In this document: piece after piece, positions 56,630-64,000 of the stretch
Layout: each line of letters begins with the position of its first letter
Position numbering within the stretch: position 1 is the stretch's first letter
Source: Sphaerisporangium sp039871875
Lineage (GTDB): Bacteria; Actinomycetota; Actinomycetes; Streptosporangiales; Streptosporangiaceae
Length of the DNA stretch: 64,000 bases
Direction of reading: 5' to 3'
Assembly (NCBI RefSeq): GCF_039871875.1
Contig: NZ_JBDPMD010000001.1
Coordinates: 248,001 to 312,000, forward strand
Translations under genes and position numbers: made by a program
Notes under the pieces: generated by a model
What the model was told of the DNA's origin: nothing
Seen by the model: the letters and a program-made list of their open reading frames with translations, nothing else
Database searches by the model: none

Positions 56630-57495
56630 GCGTCACCACGGCCCGCGGTGCACGCGCCGCCACCCGCTCCACGCGTTCGCGCGGCGCGTCCGTCGCCCTG
56701 CACGCCGCCCTCGTCGCGGCGAGCCTGGTGGCCGCGTTCCCGGTCGCCTGGCTGGTCCTCACCTCGATCAAGCCGCGGGACGCCTGGCAGAGCACCACGA
56801 TCCAGATCTTCGACAACCCCACGCTGGCCAACTACGTCCAGGTGCTCACCCAGACCGCCTTCCCGCGGTGGCTGTTCAACTCCCTGCTGGTCGCGGCGCT
56901 CACCACCGTGCTCGGCGTGGCGATGTCGGCCAGCACCGGGTACGCGGTCAGCAGGTTCCGCTTCCCCGGCTTCCGGTCGATCATGTGGATGCTGCTGATC
57001 ACCCAGATGTTCCCGGTGGCCATCCTCATCGTGCCGATCTACAACCTGCTGGCCGGGCTCGGGCTGATCAACCAGTTCCCCGGCCTGGTCATCGCCTACC
57101 TCACCTCGGCCGTGCCGTTCTGCGCCTGGATGATGAAGGGGTACTTCGACACCGTCCCCGTGGAGATCGACGAGGCGGGGCGGGTGGACGGGCTGACCCA
57201 CTTCGGCACGTTCTGGCGGCTCATCCTGCCGCTGTCCAAGCCGGGCCTCGCGGTGGCGGCGTTCTACTCCTTCATCACCGCCTGGGCCGAGGTCGCGTAC
57301 GCCACCGCGTTCATGACCGGCGACGACAAGTACACCCTGGCCGTCGGGCTCGGGCAGTTCGTCGGCCAGCACAAGGCCGAGTGGGGACTGCTCACCGCCT
57401 CCTCGGTGCTGATCGCCGCCCCCGCGGCGGTGGTCTTCCTCCTCGTGCAGCGCCACCTGGTGACCGGCCTCACCGCCGGAGCCACCAAGGCCTGA
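56623..57495 (+). CDS. malG: Sugar ABC transporter permease, MalG-like
   Basis: This 290-residue permease has six transmembrane helices and EAA loop VEIDEAGRVDGLTHFGTFWRLILP near residue 180. The ATG lies after CAGGGGAGG and overlaps the malF stop by seven bases. It completes the channel with MalF. The conserved PVAWLVLTSIKP near the N-terminus is typical of the family. Confidence 0.9.
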   Translation: MVSVTTARGARAATRSTRSRGASVALHAALVAASLVAAFPVAWLVLTSIKPRDAWQSTTIQIFDNPTLANYVQVLTQTAFPRWLFNSLLVAALTTVLGVAMSASTGYAVSRFRFPGFRSIMWMLLITQMFPVAILIVPIYNLLAGLGLINQFPGLVIAYLTSAVPFCAWMMKGYFDTVPVEIDEAGRVDGLTHFGTFWRLILPLSKPGLAVAAFYSFITAWAEVAYATAFMTGDDKYTLAVGLGQFVGQHKAEWGLLTASSVLIAAPAAVVFLLVQRHLVTGLTAGATKA

Positions 57496-57533
57496 TGTTA
57501 GGTCCTGAAATTTCGGAGAATCGGGGGTCCCGA

Positions 57534-59147
57534 ATGACCGACCTCGCCCGCGCCGCCCAGCCGGTGACCACCTCTGCCCGGTGGTGGCGCGACGCCGTCA
57601 TCTACCAGGTCTACGTCCGCAGCTTCGCCGACGGCGACGGCGACGGGATCGGCGACCTGCTCGGGGTGCGCGGCAAGCTCGGCTACCTCGCGGAGCTCGG
57701 CGTGGACGCCGTCTGGCTCACCCCGTTCTACACCTCACCGATGGCCGACTTCGGGTACGACGTCGCCGACTACCGCGACGTCGACCCGATCTTCGGCACG
57801 CTCGCCGACGCACGGGCCCTCATCGAGGACGCCCACCGGCACGGCCTTCGCGTCATCATCGACGTGGTGCCCAACCACACTTCCGACCGGCACGCCTGGT
57901 TCACCGCCGCCACGGCCGCCGCCCCCGGCGCCCCCGAGCGCGACCGCTACATCTTCCGCCCCGGCCGCGGCGCGACGGGGGAACTGCCGCCCAACGACTG
58001 GGAGTCCGTCTTCGGCGGCCCCGCGTGGACCCGGCTGCCCGACGGCGAGTGGTACCTGCACCTGTTCGCCCCCCAGCAGCCCGACCTCAACTGGGACCAC
58101 CCCGAGGTGCACGAGGAGTTCGCCTCCGTCATGCGCTTCTGGCTCGACCTCGGCGTGGACGGCTTCCGCGTCGACGTGGCGCACGGCATGGTGAAGGCCC
58201 CCGGTCTGCCCGACGTCGGCGTCGCCGGCCACGTCGAGATGCTCGGCGGCGTGGATCTGCCGTACTTCGACCAGGACGGCGTGCACGCCATCCACCGCTC
58301 CTGGCGCCGCCTGCTCGACTCCTACCCCGGCGAACGCATCGGCGTCGCCGAGGCCTGGGCCGAGACCCCCGAACGCCTCGCCCGCTACGTCCGCCCCGAC
58401 GAGCTGCACCAGGCGTTCAACTTCCACTTCCTCAAGGCCCCCTGGGACGCCACCGCCCTGCGCGCCGTCATCGACGAGTCCCTCGCCACCGTCGCCCCCG
58501 TCGGCGCCCCCGCCACCTGGGTCCTGTCCAACCACGACGTCAAACGCCACGTCACCCGCTACGGCGACGGCCCCGCCGGCCTGCGCCGCGCCCGCGCCGC
58601 CGCGCTGCTGATGCTCGCCCTCCCCGGCTCCGCCTACATCTACCAGGGCGAGGAACTCGGCCTCCCCGAAGTCCTCGACCTTCCCGACGAGGTCTGCCAG
58701 GACCCCCAGCGCCTCCGCGCCCCCGGCCACGGCCGCGACGGCTGCCGCGTCCCGCTGCCCTGGGCCCACACCGAGCCGCCGTTCGGCTTCAGCCCCCCGG
58801 GCATCACCGGCACCTGGCTCCCCGCCCCCGCCTCCTGGGCCTCTTTGACCGTCGAGTCCCAACTGGCCGACCCGGCTTCGACCCTGCACCTATATAAAGA
58901 GGCACTCCACCTCCGCCGCACCCACCCCGCCCTCGGCGACGGCCCCCTCACCTGGCAGGCGTCCCCACCCGGCACCCTGGTCTTCACCCGCGGCCCCTTC
59001 ACCTGCACCGTGAACGTCTCCGCGTCCCCCGTGTCCGTCCCTGTGCCCGGCACCCTTCTCCTCGCCACCACCACGCTTGCGGCGGACACCCGCACCGTGA
59101 TCCTTCCCCCGGAGTCCGCCGCGTGGTGGACGGCCGACAGTGCGTAA
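57534..59147 (+). CDS. GH13 alpha-glucosidase
   Basis: This 537-residue cytoplasmic GH13 enzyme is of the alpha-glucosidase/oligo-1,6-glucosidase group. Conserved regions are DVVPNHTS near 110, GFRVDVAHGM with nucleophile Asp near 214, VAEAW with acid/base Glu near 273, and LSNHD with Asp near 337. QPDLNWDHPEV is the usual region V. It hydrolyses imported maltose-type sugars to glucose. There is no signal peptide. Its start lies 38 bp after malG, and its last codons overlap the start of the regulator gene, so both belong to the transporter operon. Confidence 0.92.
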   Translation: MTDLARAAQPVTTSARWWRDAVIYQVYVRSFADGDGDGIGDLLGVRGKLGYLAELGVDAVWLTPFYTSPMADFGYDVADYRDVDPIFGTLADARALIEDAHRHGLRVIIDVVPNHTSDRHAWFTAATAAAPGAPERDRYIFRPGRGATGELPPNDWESVFGGPAWTRLPDGEWYLHLFAPQQPDLNWDHPEVHEEFASVMRFWLDLGVDGFRVDVAHGMVKAPGLPDVGVAGHVEMLGGVDLPYFDQDGVHAIHRSWRRLLDSYPGERIGVAEAWAETPERLARYVRPDELHQAFNFHFLKAPWDATALRAVIDESLATVAPVGAPATWVLSNHDVKRHVTRYGDGPAGLRRARAAALLMLALPGSAYIYQGEELGLPEVLDLPDEVCQDPQRLRAPGHGRDGCRVPLPWAHTEPPFGFSPPGITGTWLPAPASWASLTVESQLADPASTLHLYKEALHLRRTHPALGDGPLTWQASPPGTLVFTRGPFTCTVNVSASPVSVPVPGTLLLATTTLAADTRTVILPPESAAWWTADSA

Positions 59148-60183
59148 AGTACACAACGTGCACGGAAACGCCCGCCTGACCGACATCGCCGCCCAAGCAG
59201 GCGTCAGCGAAGCCACAGTAAGCCGCGTCCTCAACGGCAAAGCCGGCGTCTCCGCCCACACCCGCCAGTTGGTCCTGACGGCCCTGGACCTCATGGGCTA
59301 CGAACGCCCCCAACGCCTCCGCCAGCGCAGCAACGGCTTGATCGGCCTGGTCACCCCCGAACTGGACAACCCCATTTTCCCGGCCTTCGCCCAAGCCGTG
59401 GAGAAGTCGCTGACCCACCATGGCTACACCCCCGTGCTGTGCACCCAAACCCCCGGCGGCGCCCCCGAGGACGAGTTCACCGAACTCCTCCTGGAAAGAG
59501 ACGTCAGCGGCATCGTCTTCGTCTCCGGCCTCCACGCCGACACCACCGCCCGCATGGACCGCTACACCCGCCTCACCGACCGCGGCCTCCCCATAGTCCT
59601 GGTGGACGGCTACAGCCCGCTGATCGAGGCCCCCTTCATCTCCCCCGACGACCGCACGGCCGCCAAACTCGCCGTCCAGCACCTCGTCACCCTCGGCCAC
59701 CAGCGAATCGGCCTGGCCCTCGGCCAGCGCCGCTTCGTCCCCGTCATCCGCAAGATCGAAGGCTTCACCGAAGCCATGTCCTCACTGCTGGGCGTGAAGG
59801 ACTGCGAGAACCTGATCCAGCACTCGTTGTTCACCGTGGAAGGCGGCCAAGCCGCAGCCACCGCCCTGCTCGACCGAGGCTGCACCGGCATCGTCTGCGC
59901 CAGCGACCTGATGGCCCTGGGCGCCATCCGAGCCGCCCGCACCCAAGGCCTGACCGTCCCCGGCGACGTCTCGGTAGTGGGTTTCGACGACTCCCCACTC
60001 ATCGCCTTCACCGACCCCCCTCTGACCACCATCCGCAAACCCATCGGCCCCATGGCCGCCGCCGCCGTCCAAACGCTCCTGGAAGAGATCAACGGCACAA
60101 AGCCCAAGAACACCGAGTTGATCTTCCAACCAGAACTGATAGTCCGCGGCTCCACCGGCTCCGGCCCCCTCCTCAACCGCTGA
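59140..60183 (+). CDS. LacI-family regulator of the maltose-type operon
   Basis: This 347-residue LacI/GalR repressor has an HTH at about residues 12-35 (RLTDIAAQAGVSEATVSRVLNGKAG) and a full effector-binding domain (GLIGLVTPELDNPIFPAF, VSVVGFDDSPLI). GTG 59140 lies inside the end of the alpha-glucosidase gene; a GTG at 59158 would remove the overlap. Being last in the operon, it is probably autoregulated. It is likely a MalR-type regulator sensing an alpha-glucoside; its sequence around the recognition helix (SEATVSRVLNG) differs from CebR (GRGTVSRVING), so different operators are expected. Confidence 0.88.
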   Translation: MRKVHNVHGNARLTDIAAQAGVSEATVSRVLNGKAGVSAHTRQLVLTALDLMGYERPQRLRQRSNGLIGLVTPELDNPIFPAFAQAVEKSLTHHGYTPVLCTQTPGGAPEDEFTELLLERDVSGIVFVSGLHADTTARMDRYTRLTDRGLPIVLVDGYSPLIEAPFISPDDRTAAKLAVQHLVTLGHQRIGLALGQRRFVPVIRKIEGFTEAMSSLLGVKDCENLIQHSLFTVEGGQAAATALLDRGCTGIVCASDLMALGAIRAARTQGLTVPGDVSVVGFDDSPLIAFTDPPLTTIRKPIGPMAAAAVQTLLEEINGTKPKNTELIFQPELIVRGSTGSGPLLNR

Positions 60184-60195
60184 CCAGAACACTCT

Positions 60196-63100
60196 TCAGC
60201 CCGCATCCAGTCGAGCAAGAACCACGTCGACGGACGCGGGGTCCAGTTGTTCGGCGAGGATGCGTCGGAACTCTCGCTTCCCCAGCGCCTGCCGCTGCTC
60301 GCGCAGCCAGTACAGGTCGATGGAGATCTGCGGTGTCCCGAGCTGGGCTCGGATGCTCAGGCTGTGCAGGTTGTAGGCCACTGCGTCGGCCGGTTGCCCG
60401 GTCTTGGTGCACAGCACTCCGATCTGGCTGAGCGTCGCGGCCATGCCGGCGCGGTTGCCGAGGTCCTCGTTGATGGTGAGGGCTTTGCGGTACCACTCCA
60501 GCGCCTGGTCCGACTCCCCCCGCACCTGGGCGATCACGCCGAGCTGGTGGTAGCTGGCGGCCATGTCGGCGCGGTTGCCGAGATCTTCTTTGATGGTGAG
60601 GGCTTTGCGGTACCACTCCAGCGCCTGGTCCAACTCCCCCCGCACCTGGGCGATCACGCCGAGCTGGTGGTAGCTGGCGGCCATGCCGGCGCGGTTGCCG
60701 AGGTCCTCGTTGACGGTGAGGGCTTTGCGGTACCACTCCAGCGCCTGGTCGTACTCGCCCCGTTCCTGGGCGATCCTGCCGAGCTGGTGGTAGTTGCCAG
60801 CCATGCCGGCGCGGTTGCCGAGGTCCTCGTTGACGGTGAGGGCTTTGCGGTACCACTCCAGCGCCTGGTCGTACTCACCCCGGTCCTGGTCGACAATGCC
60901 GAGGTGGTGGTAGCTGGCGGCCGTGCCGGCGCGGTTGCCGAGGTCCTCGTTGATGGTGAGGGCTTTGCTGTACCACTCCAGCGCCTGGTCCAACTCCCCC
61001 CGCACCTGGGCGATCCTGCCGAGGTGGTGGTAGCTGGCGGCCATGCCGGCGCGGTCGCCGAGGTCCTCTTTGATGGTGAGGGATTTGCGGTACCACTCCA
61101 GCGCCCGGTCATAGTCGCCCCGTTCCTGGGCGATCGTGCCGAGGTGGTGGTAGGTGGCGGCCATGTCGGCGCGGTCGCCGAGATCCTCGCTGATGGTGAG
61201 GGATTTGCGGTACCACTCCAGCGCCTGGTCCAACTCGCCCCGCTCCTGGGCGATCCTGCCGAGGTGGTGGTAGCTGGCGGCCATGCCGGCGCGGTTGCCG
61301 AGGTCCTCTTTGATGGTGAGGGATTTGCGGTACCACTCCAGCGCCCGGTCGTACTCCCCCCACCGCTGGGCGATCAGGCCGAGCTGGTGGAACCCGGCAG
61401 CCTGCTCACGGCTGCCGTCAGCGAACCACGACACCGTCTCTACGTAGAGCTGCTGCTCCCAGCTCCACGCCCCCCAGGTACGCAACCGCTCACACACCCA
61501 ATCCGTCGCCCCGGCCGCCGCCCGCAGATCCCCCGCCCGGTGATGGTGATACCGGGCCTCCACCATGTCCTGCACATCCTGCTGGGCGGTTTGCGGCCGG
61601 GTCTGGACCCGGAAACGCCAGTACCGCGCCGCCGCCGCATGCGCCGCCACCACCACCTCACCCGGCGTCACCTCCGGACGCGCCAACGCCTCCGCCGTCC
61701 ACCGATGCACCACAAACACCCCCACCCCCTCCTCATCCACCCCCGGCACCACCAAACCCAACCCCGCCAACACCTCCACCGCCGCATCCACCCCACCCGG
61801 CTCCACCAACGGCACCACCCGAGCCGCCGCCGCATCCACCTGAGCCTGTACCAGCTCACCCGCACCCAACCCCAGGTCCTCCACCCCCGCCCCCGGATCC
61901 TGCACCCGCGCCCGGCGCAACAACTCACCCAACCGCTCCAGCCGCCGCTCCCGATCGGGATCCGGCGGCGTCTCGGTACTCACCGGCCACACCAGACCGG
62001 CCCGGTCCACCGCACGCCGATACACCGACACCCCAACCAACACCCGCCGCTGCAAATCATCCAGCAACCCCACCAGCTCACCCACCAACGCGTCATCCAC
62101 CGCCAGCGTCACCGCCTCAGCCAACGCACCATCCAACCCCCGCCCCACCCCCAACCACCCCGCCACATCCGCCACCCCACGCTCCCGCACCAGGCCCTCC
62201 AGGCGCTCACCCACATCGGCGAACCGCGCACGCCCACCCCGCAACAACGCATCCACATACTCCAACGCCCGCGGATGACCCCCTACCACCACCCACGCAC
62301 GCTCCTGCTCCCCACCAGACAACCCATCCAACCCCGGCAACCGCCACATCAACTTCCGCGCCTCACTCCACGACAACGGACCCACATGCCACACCACCAA
62401 CCGCCCCTCCGCACCCCCCGGCAACACAAAAGGAAAACGACTGGTGACCAGTAGTCGCGTGCCCCGTGGCGACCGGATCCACGCGGCGAGGAAGGCGGCC
62501 AGTTCCTCGTCGAGGAAGGAGAACCCGGCGTCCCGGTCCAGGTTGTCCTCGAAGTTGTCCAGCAGCAGAGTGATCGGGGGAGCGGCGATCCGCTGCCGCA
62601 GCCAGGGGGACACGGTGCCGAGGGTCTGGACGAGGGCGTCGAGCCGGGCCTGCCAGGGGTGGTCCAGGCGGCGCAGGAACTGGCTGAGTTCGCGTAGCGG
62701 TCCGGCTGGGGAGCCGGCGGTGGCGGTGGCGGTGAGGAGCTTGGCGGCGATGGTGTCGAGGACCTGGTCGGGGGAGGTGCGGCCGACGATGGAGACGACG
62801 AGGCCTGCGTCGGGGCCGAGCCAGCCGATGAGTTCGGCGGCCAGGGTGCTTTTGCCCACGCCGCCGATACCGTGCAGCAGCACGCCGGGGCGGTCGCGCA
62901 ATGCGGATCGCAGGGTGCGCAGTTCGGTGCGGCGGCCGACGAAGTCGCCGACGGGGCGGACGACGACACCGGGGTCGAGGGACACGGCGGGTGGTGGCTG
63001 GACGTCGGTGTCGACGCCGCGGTGGACGTCGTACAGCGGGATCGACGGGCCGCGCAGGAACAGGGCGGGGGTCGCCCACTCGGCGAGGTCGGCGTCCCTG

Positions 63101-64000
63101 CTGCCGTCCGGCGCGGTCCTGCGGTCTTCCTCCAGGGTGCGCCGGGCCTCCGACAGGGCGCTCAGCACGTCGGGCTGGGGGCGGATCGCCAGTTCGCGGT
63201 AGACGGCCGCGGTGAGGAGGCTGGCGTACCGGTCGGTCACCGGCGCGGTCATGGCGAGCACGGAGGGGACCCCGGCGGCTGACAGCTCCCGCGCCAGCCC
63301 GCTCAGTGCGGCCTCACCCTGTTCGGTGGCGTCGTCGCCGGCCGAGGCCGTCCGGATGTCGAGCGCGGTGGAGCAGCCCGACAGCACCACCAGTGGGACG
63401 CCTCGGTCCCGGGGGATCGCCCGGACGAGCCGGTCGGGGGTGACCTTGTCGACGCCGCCCTGCTCGTCCTCCAGGAGCAGCACGCCGGGCGCGGCGTGGC
63501 AGGAGATGTGCAGCACGTGGAAACGTTCCTGTTTGAGCGCGTCCACGACGGCGGCCAAGGTGCCCTGGTTGAGGATGCGCACGTGCGCGGCCGCGTGCCG
63601 CCGGGCTTCGTCCACCGCGTCGAGGACGCGGCGCAGCTCCGCCTCCAGGTCCAGCAACGGCCCGCCCTCCGGCCCGTCCGGGGCCGCCGCGACGGCGAGG
63701 ATGCGCAGCGGAGCCAGGATGCCGATCGCGGGGGTGTGGCAGCCGGCGGGCAGGTGACGGAACAGGTCCACGCAGGGGTGCAGAGCCAGGGGCCGCGTCT
63801 CGCCCGGGAGGGTCAGCGTCTCCCAGGGCAACCCGGTCAGTTCGCCGTCCACCTGGAGCCCGAGCCGCACCGTGCTGTTCCGCCCGGCCGCCTCGGCCAC
63901 CGCCGTGGCCACCGCCTCGCCGGCCGGCCCGGACAGGAAGACGCCGCCCAGGGCGGCGCCCGCCTCACGCGACCGCAGGTCCAGCAGGGTGCCCGGGTGT
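60196..64000 (-). CDS. CHAT / NB-ARC / TPR STAND protein (5' end beyond window)
   Basis: The frame stays open to the right edge of the window, so at least 1267 residues are present and the N-terminus is missing. A CHAT caspase-like domain comes first, with His in HVLHISCHA and Cys in LSGCSTA as the expected catalytic pair. It is followed by an NB-ARC ATPase (P-loop HGIGGVGKSTL; LLLDNFEDN Walker B), a winged-helix/helical region, and eight TPR units of exactly 40 residues plus a degenerate one. It is convergent with the LacI gene, 12 bp apart. STAND proteins with a peptidase effector act in signalling or abortive-infection-type defence; the role here is not proven. The segment at about 61630-62440 has distinctly different codon use. 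Confidence 0.88.
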   Translation of the reverse strand, partial: HPGTLLDLRSREAGAALGGVFLSGPAGEAVATAVAEAAGRNSTVRLGLQVDGELTGLPWETLTLPGETRPLALHPCVDLFRHLPAGCHTPAIGILAPLRILAVAAAPDGPEGGPLLDLEAELRRVLDAVDEARRHAAAHVRILNQGTLAAVVDALKQERFHVLHISCHAAPGVLLLEDEQGGVDKVTPDRLVRAIPRDRGVPLVVLSGCSTALDIRTASAGDDATEQGEAALSGLARELSAAGVPSVLAMTAPVTDRYASLLTAAVYRELAIRPQPDVLSALSEARRTLEEDRRTAPDGSRDADLAEWATPALFLRGPSIPLYDVHRGVDTDVQPPPAVSLDPGVVVRPVGDFVGRRTELRTLRSALRDRPGVLLHGIGGVGKSTLAAELIGWLGPDAGLVVSIVGRTSPDQVLDTIAAKLLTATATAGSPAGPLRELSQFLRRLDHPWQARLDALVQTLGTVSPWLRQRIAAPPITLLLDNFEDNLDRDAGFSFLDEELAAFLAAWIRSPRGTRLLVTSRFPFVLPGGAEGRLVVWHVGPLSWSEARKLMWRLPGLDGLSGGEQERAWVVVGGHPRALEYVDALLRGGRARFADVGERLEGLVRERGVADVAGWLGVGRGLDGALAEAVTLAVDDALVGELVGLLDDLQRRVLVGVSVYRRAVDRAGLVWPVSTETPPDPDRERRLERLGELLRRARVQDPGAGVEDLGLGAGELVQAQVDAAAARVVPLVEPGGVDAAVEVLAGLGLVVPGVDEEGVGVFVVHRWTAEALARPEVTPGEVVVAAHAAAARYWRFRVQTRPQTAQQDVQDMVEARYHHHRAGDLRAAAGATDWVCERLRTWGAWSWEQQLYVETVSWFADGSREQAAGFHQLGLIAQRWGEYDRALEWYRKSLTIKEDLGNRAGMAASYHHLGRIAQERGELDQALEWYRKSLTISEDLGDRADMAATYHHLGTIAQERGDYDRALEWYRKSLTIKEDLGDRAGMAASYHHLGRIAQVRGELDQALEWYSKALTINEDLGNRAGTAASYHHLGIVDQDRGEYDQALEWYRKALTVNEDLGNRAGMAGNYHQLGRIAQERGEYDQALEWYRKALTVNEDLGNRAGMAASYHQLGVIAQVRGELDQALEWYRKALTIKEDLGNRADMAASYHQLGVIAQVRGESDQALEWYRKALTINEDLGNRAGMAATLSQIGVLCTKTGQPADAVAYNLHSLSIRAQLGTPQISIDLYWLREQRQALGKREFRRILAEQLDPASVDVVLARLDAG
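60421..61380 (-). repeat. Eight 120-bp tandem repeats coding TPR units
   Basis: Eight consecutive units of exactly 120 bp encode 40-residue TPRs of the form GEYDQALEWYRKALTINEDLG... with only a few substitutions. The phase is strict: the GAGCTGGTGG/GAGGTGGTGG anchor recurs at 60541, 60661, 60781, 60901, 61021, 61141 and 61261, with a decayed copy at 61381. The very high DNA identity implies recent duplication or ongoing homogenisation. Confidence 0.95.

Noticed and set aside
60421..61380. CRISPR-like regular repeats
   Set aside because: The 120-bp period has no repeat/spacer alternation, the units code for 40-residue TPRs in a long open frame, and no cas genes are present.

Overview
The window is very GC-rich actinomycete chromosome: most codons end in G or C, GTG and TTG starts are common, and many genes overlap by ATGA or GTGA. 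MsiK-type sugar import, a CebR-type repressor and a ydaO riboswitch also fit filamentous Actinobacteria. The order Streptosporangiales is a guess from gene style; I see no rRNA or other taxonomic marker.

Left flank (1-11.6 kb): a class II DAHP synthase, an FAD monooxygenase, an alpha/beta hydrolase, a small secreted protein, a CseB/CseC-like two-component pair, about 0.9 kb of repeat-rich DNA, a membrane acyltransferase with a G11 tract, a small coiled-coil membrane protein, an APH-fold kinase and an aldose 1-epimerase.

Core (11.6-41 kb): a cellobiose/beta-glucoside uptake operon (cebE-cebF-cebG-bglC-cebR plus a second GH1 beta-glucosidase) sits beside a nonribosomal peptide locus made of two divergent operons. 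The leftward operon encodes a free carrier protein, a GT1 glycosyltransferase, two tandem 20-codon micro-ORFs, a GT4 glycosyltransferase, 2-oxo-acid dehydrogenase E1-alpha, E1-beta and E2, and a condensation-carrier didomain. The rightward operon encodes a C-A-T-C-A-T synthetase and a C-A-T-TE synthetase whose polypeptide continues into an MFS exporter and whose TE has Cys in place of Ser. Five palindromes matching the CebR operator (TGGGAGCGCTCCCA, one with one mismatch) lie upstream of the epimerase, of both synthetase operons and (two) of cebE. The simplest reading is a cellobiose-responsive locus for an acylated, glycosylated short peptide. A-domain signatures suggest Gly, an unassigned possibly basic residue, and Asp.

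Right flank (41-64 kb): a CHAP-domain wall hydrolase behind a c-di-AMP (ydaO) riboswitch; a sialic/nonulosonic-acid locus with a NeuA-phosphatase-NeuB fusion, a polysialyltransferase-family protein, a GT2 and two further putative glycosyltransferases; an orphan histidine kinase; a secreted beta-helix protein; an ACT-domain protein; a maltose-type system (ATPase divergent from malEFG, a GH13 alpha-glucosidase and a LacI regulator); and, running off the right edge, a CHAT/NB-ARC/TPR STAND protein with eight near-identical 120-bp repeats.

The clearest candidate for an undescribed system is the cellobiose-repressor-controlled glycopeptide-like NRPS locus. It includes a Cys-TE/MFS fusion, a built-in E1/E2 acyl supply and docking-like motifs shared between carriers, synthetases and glycosyltransferases.
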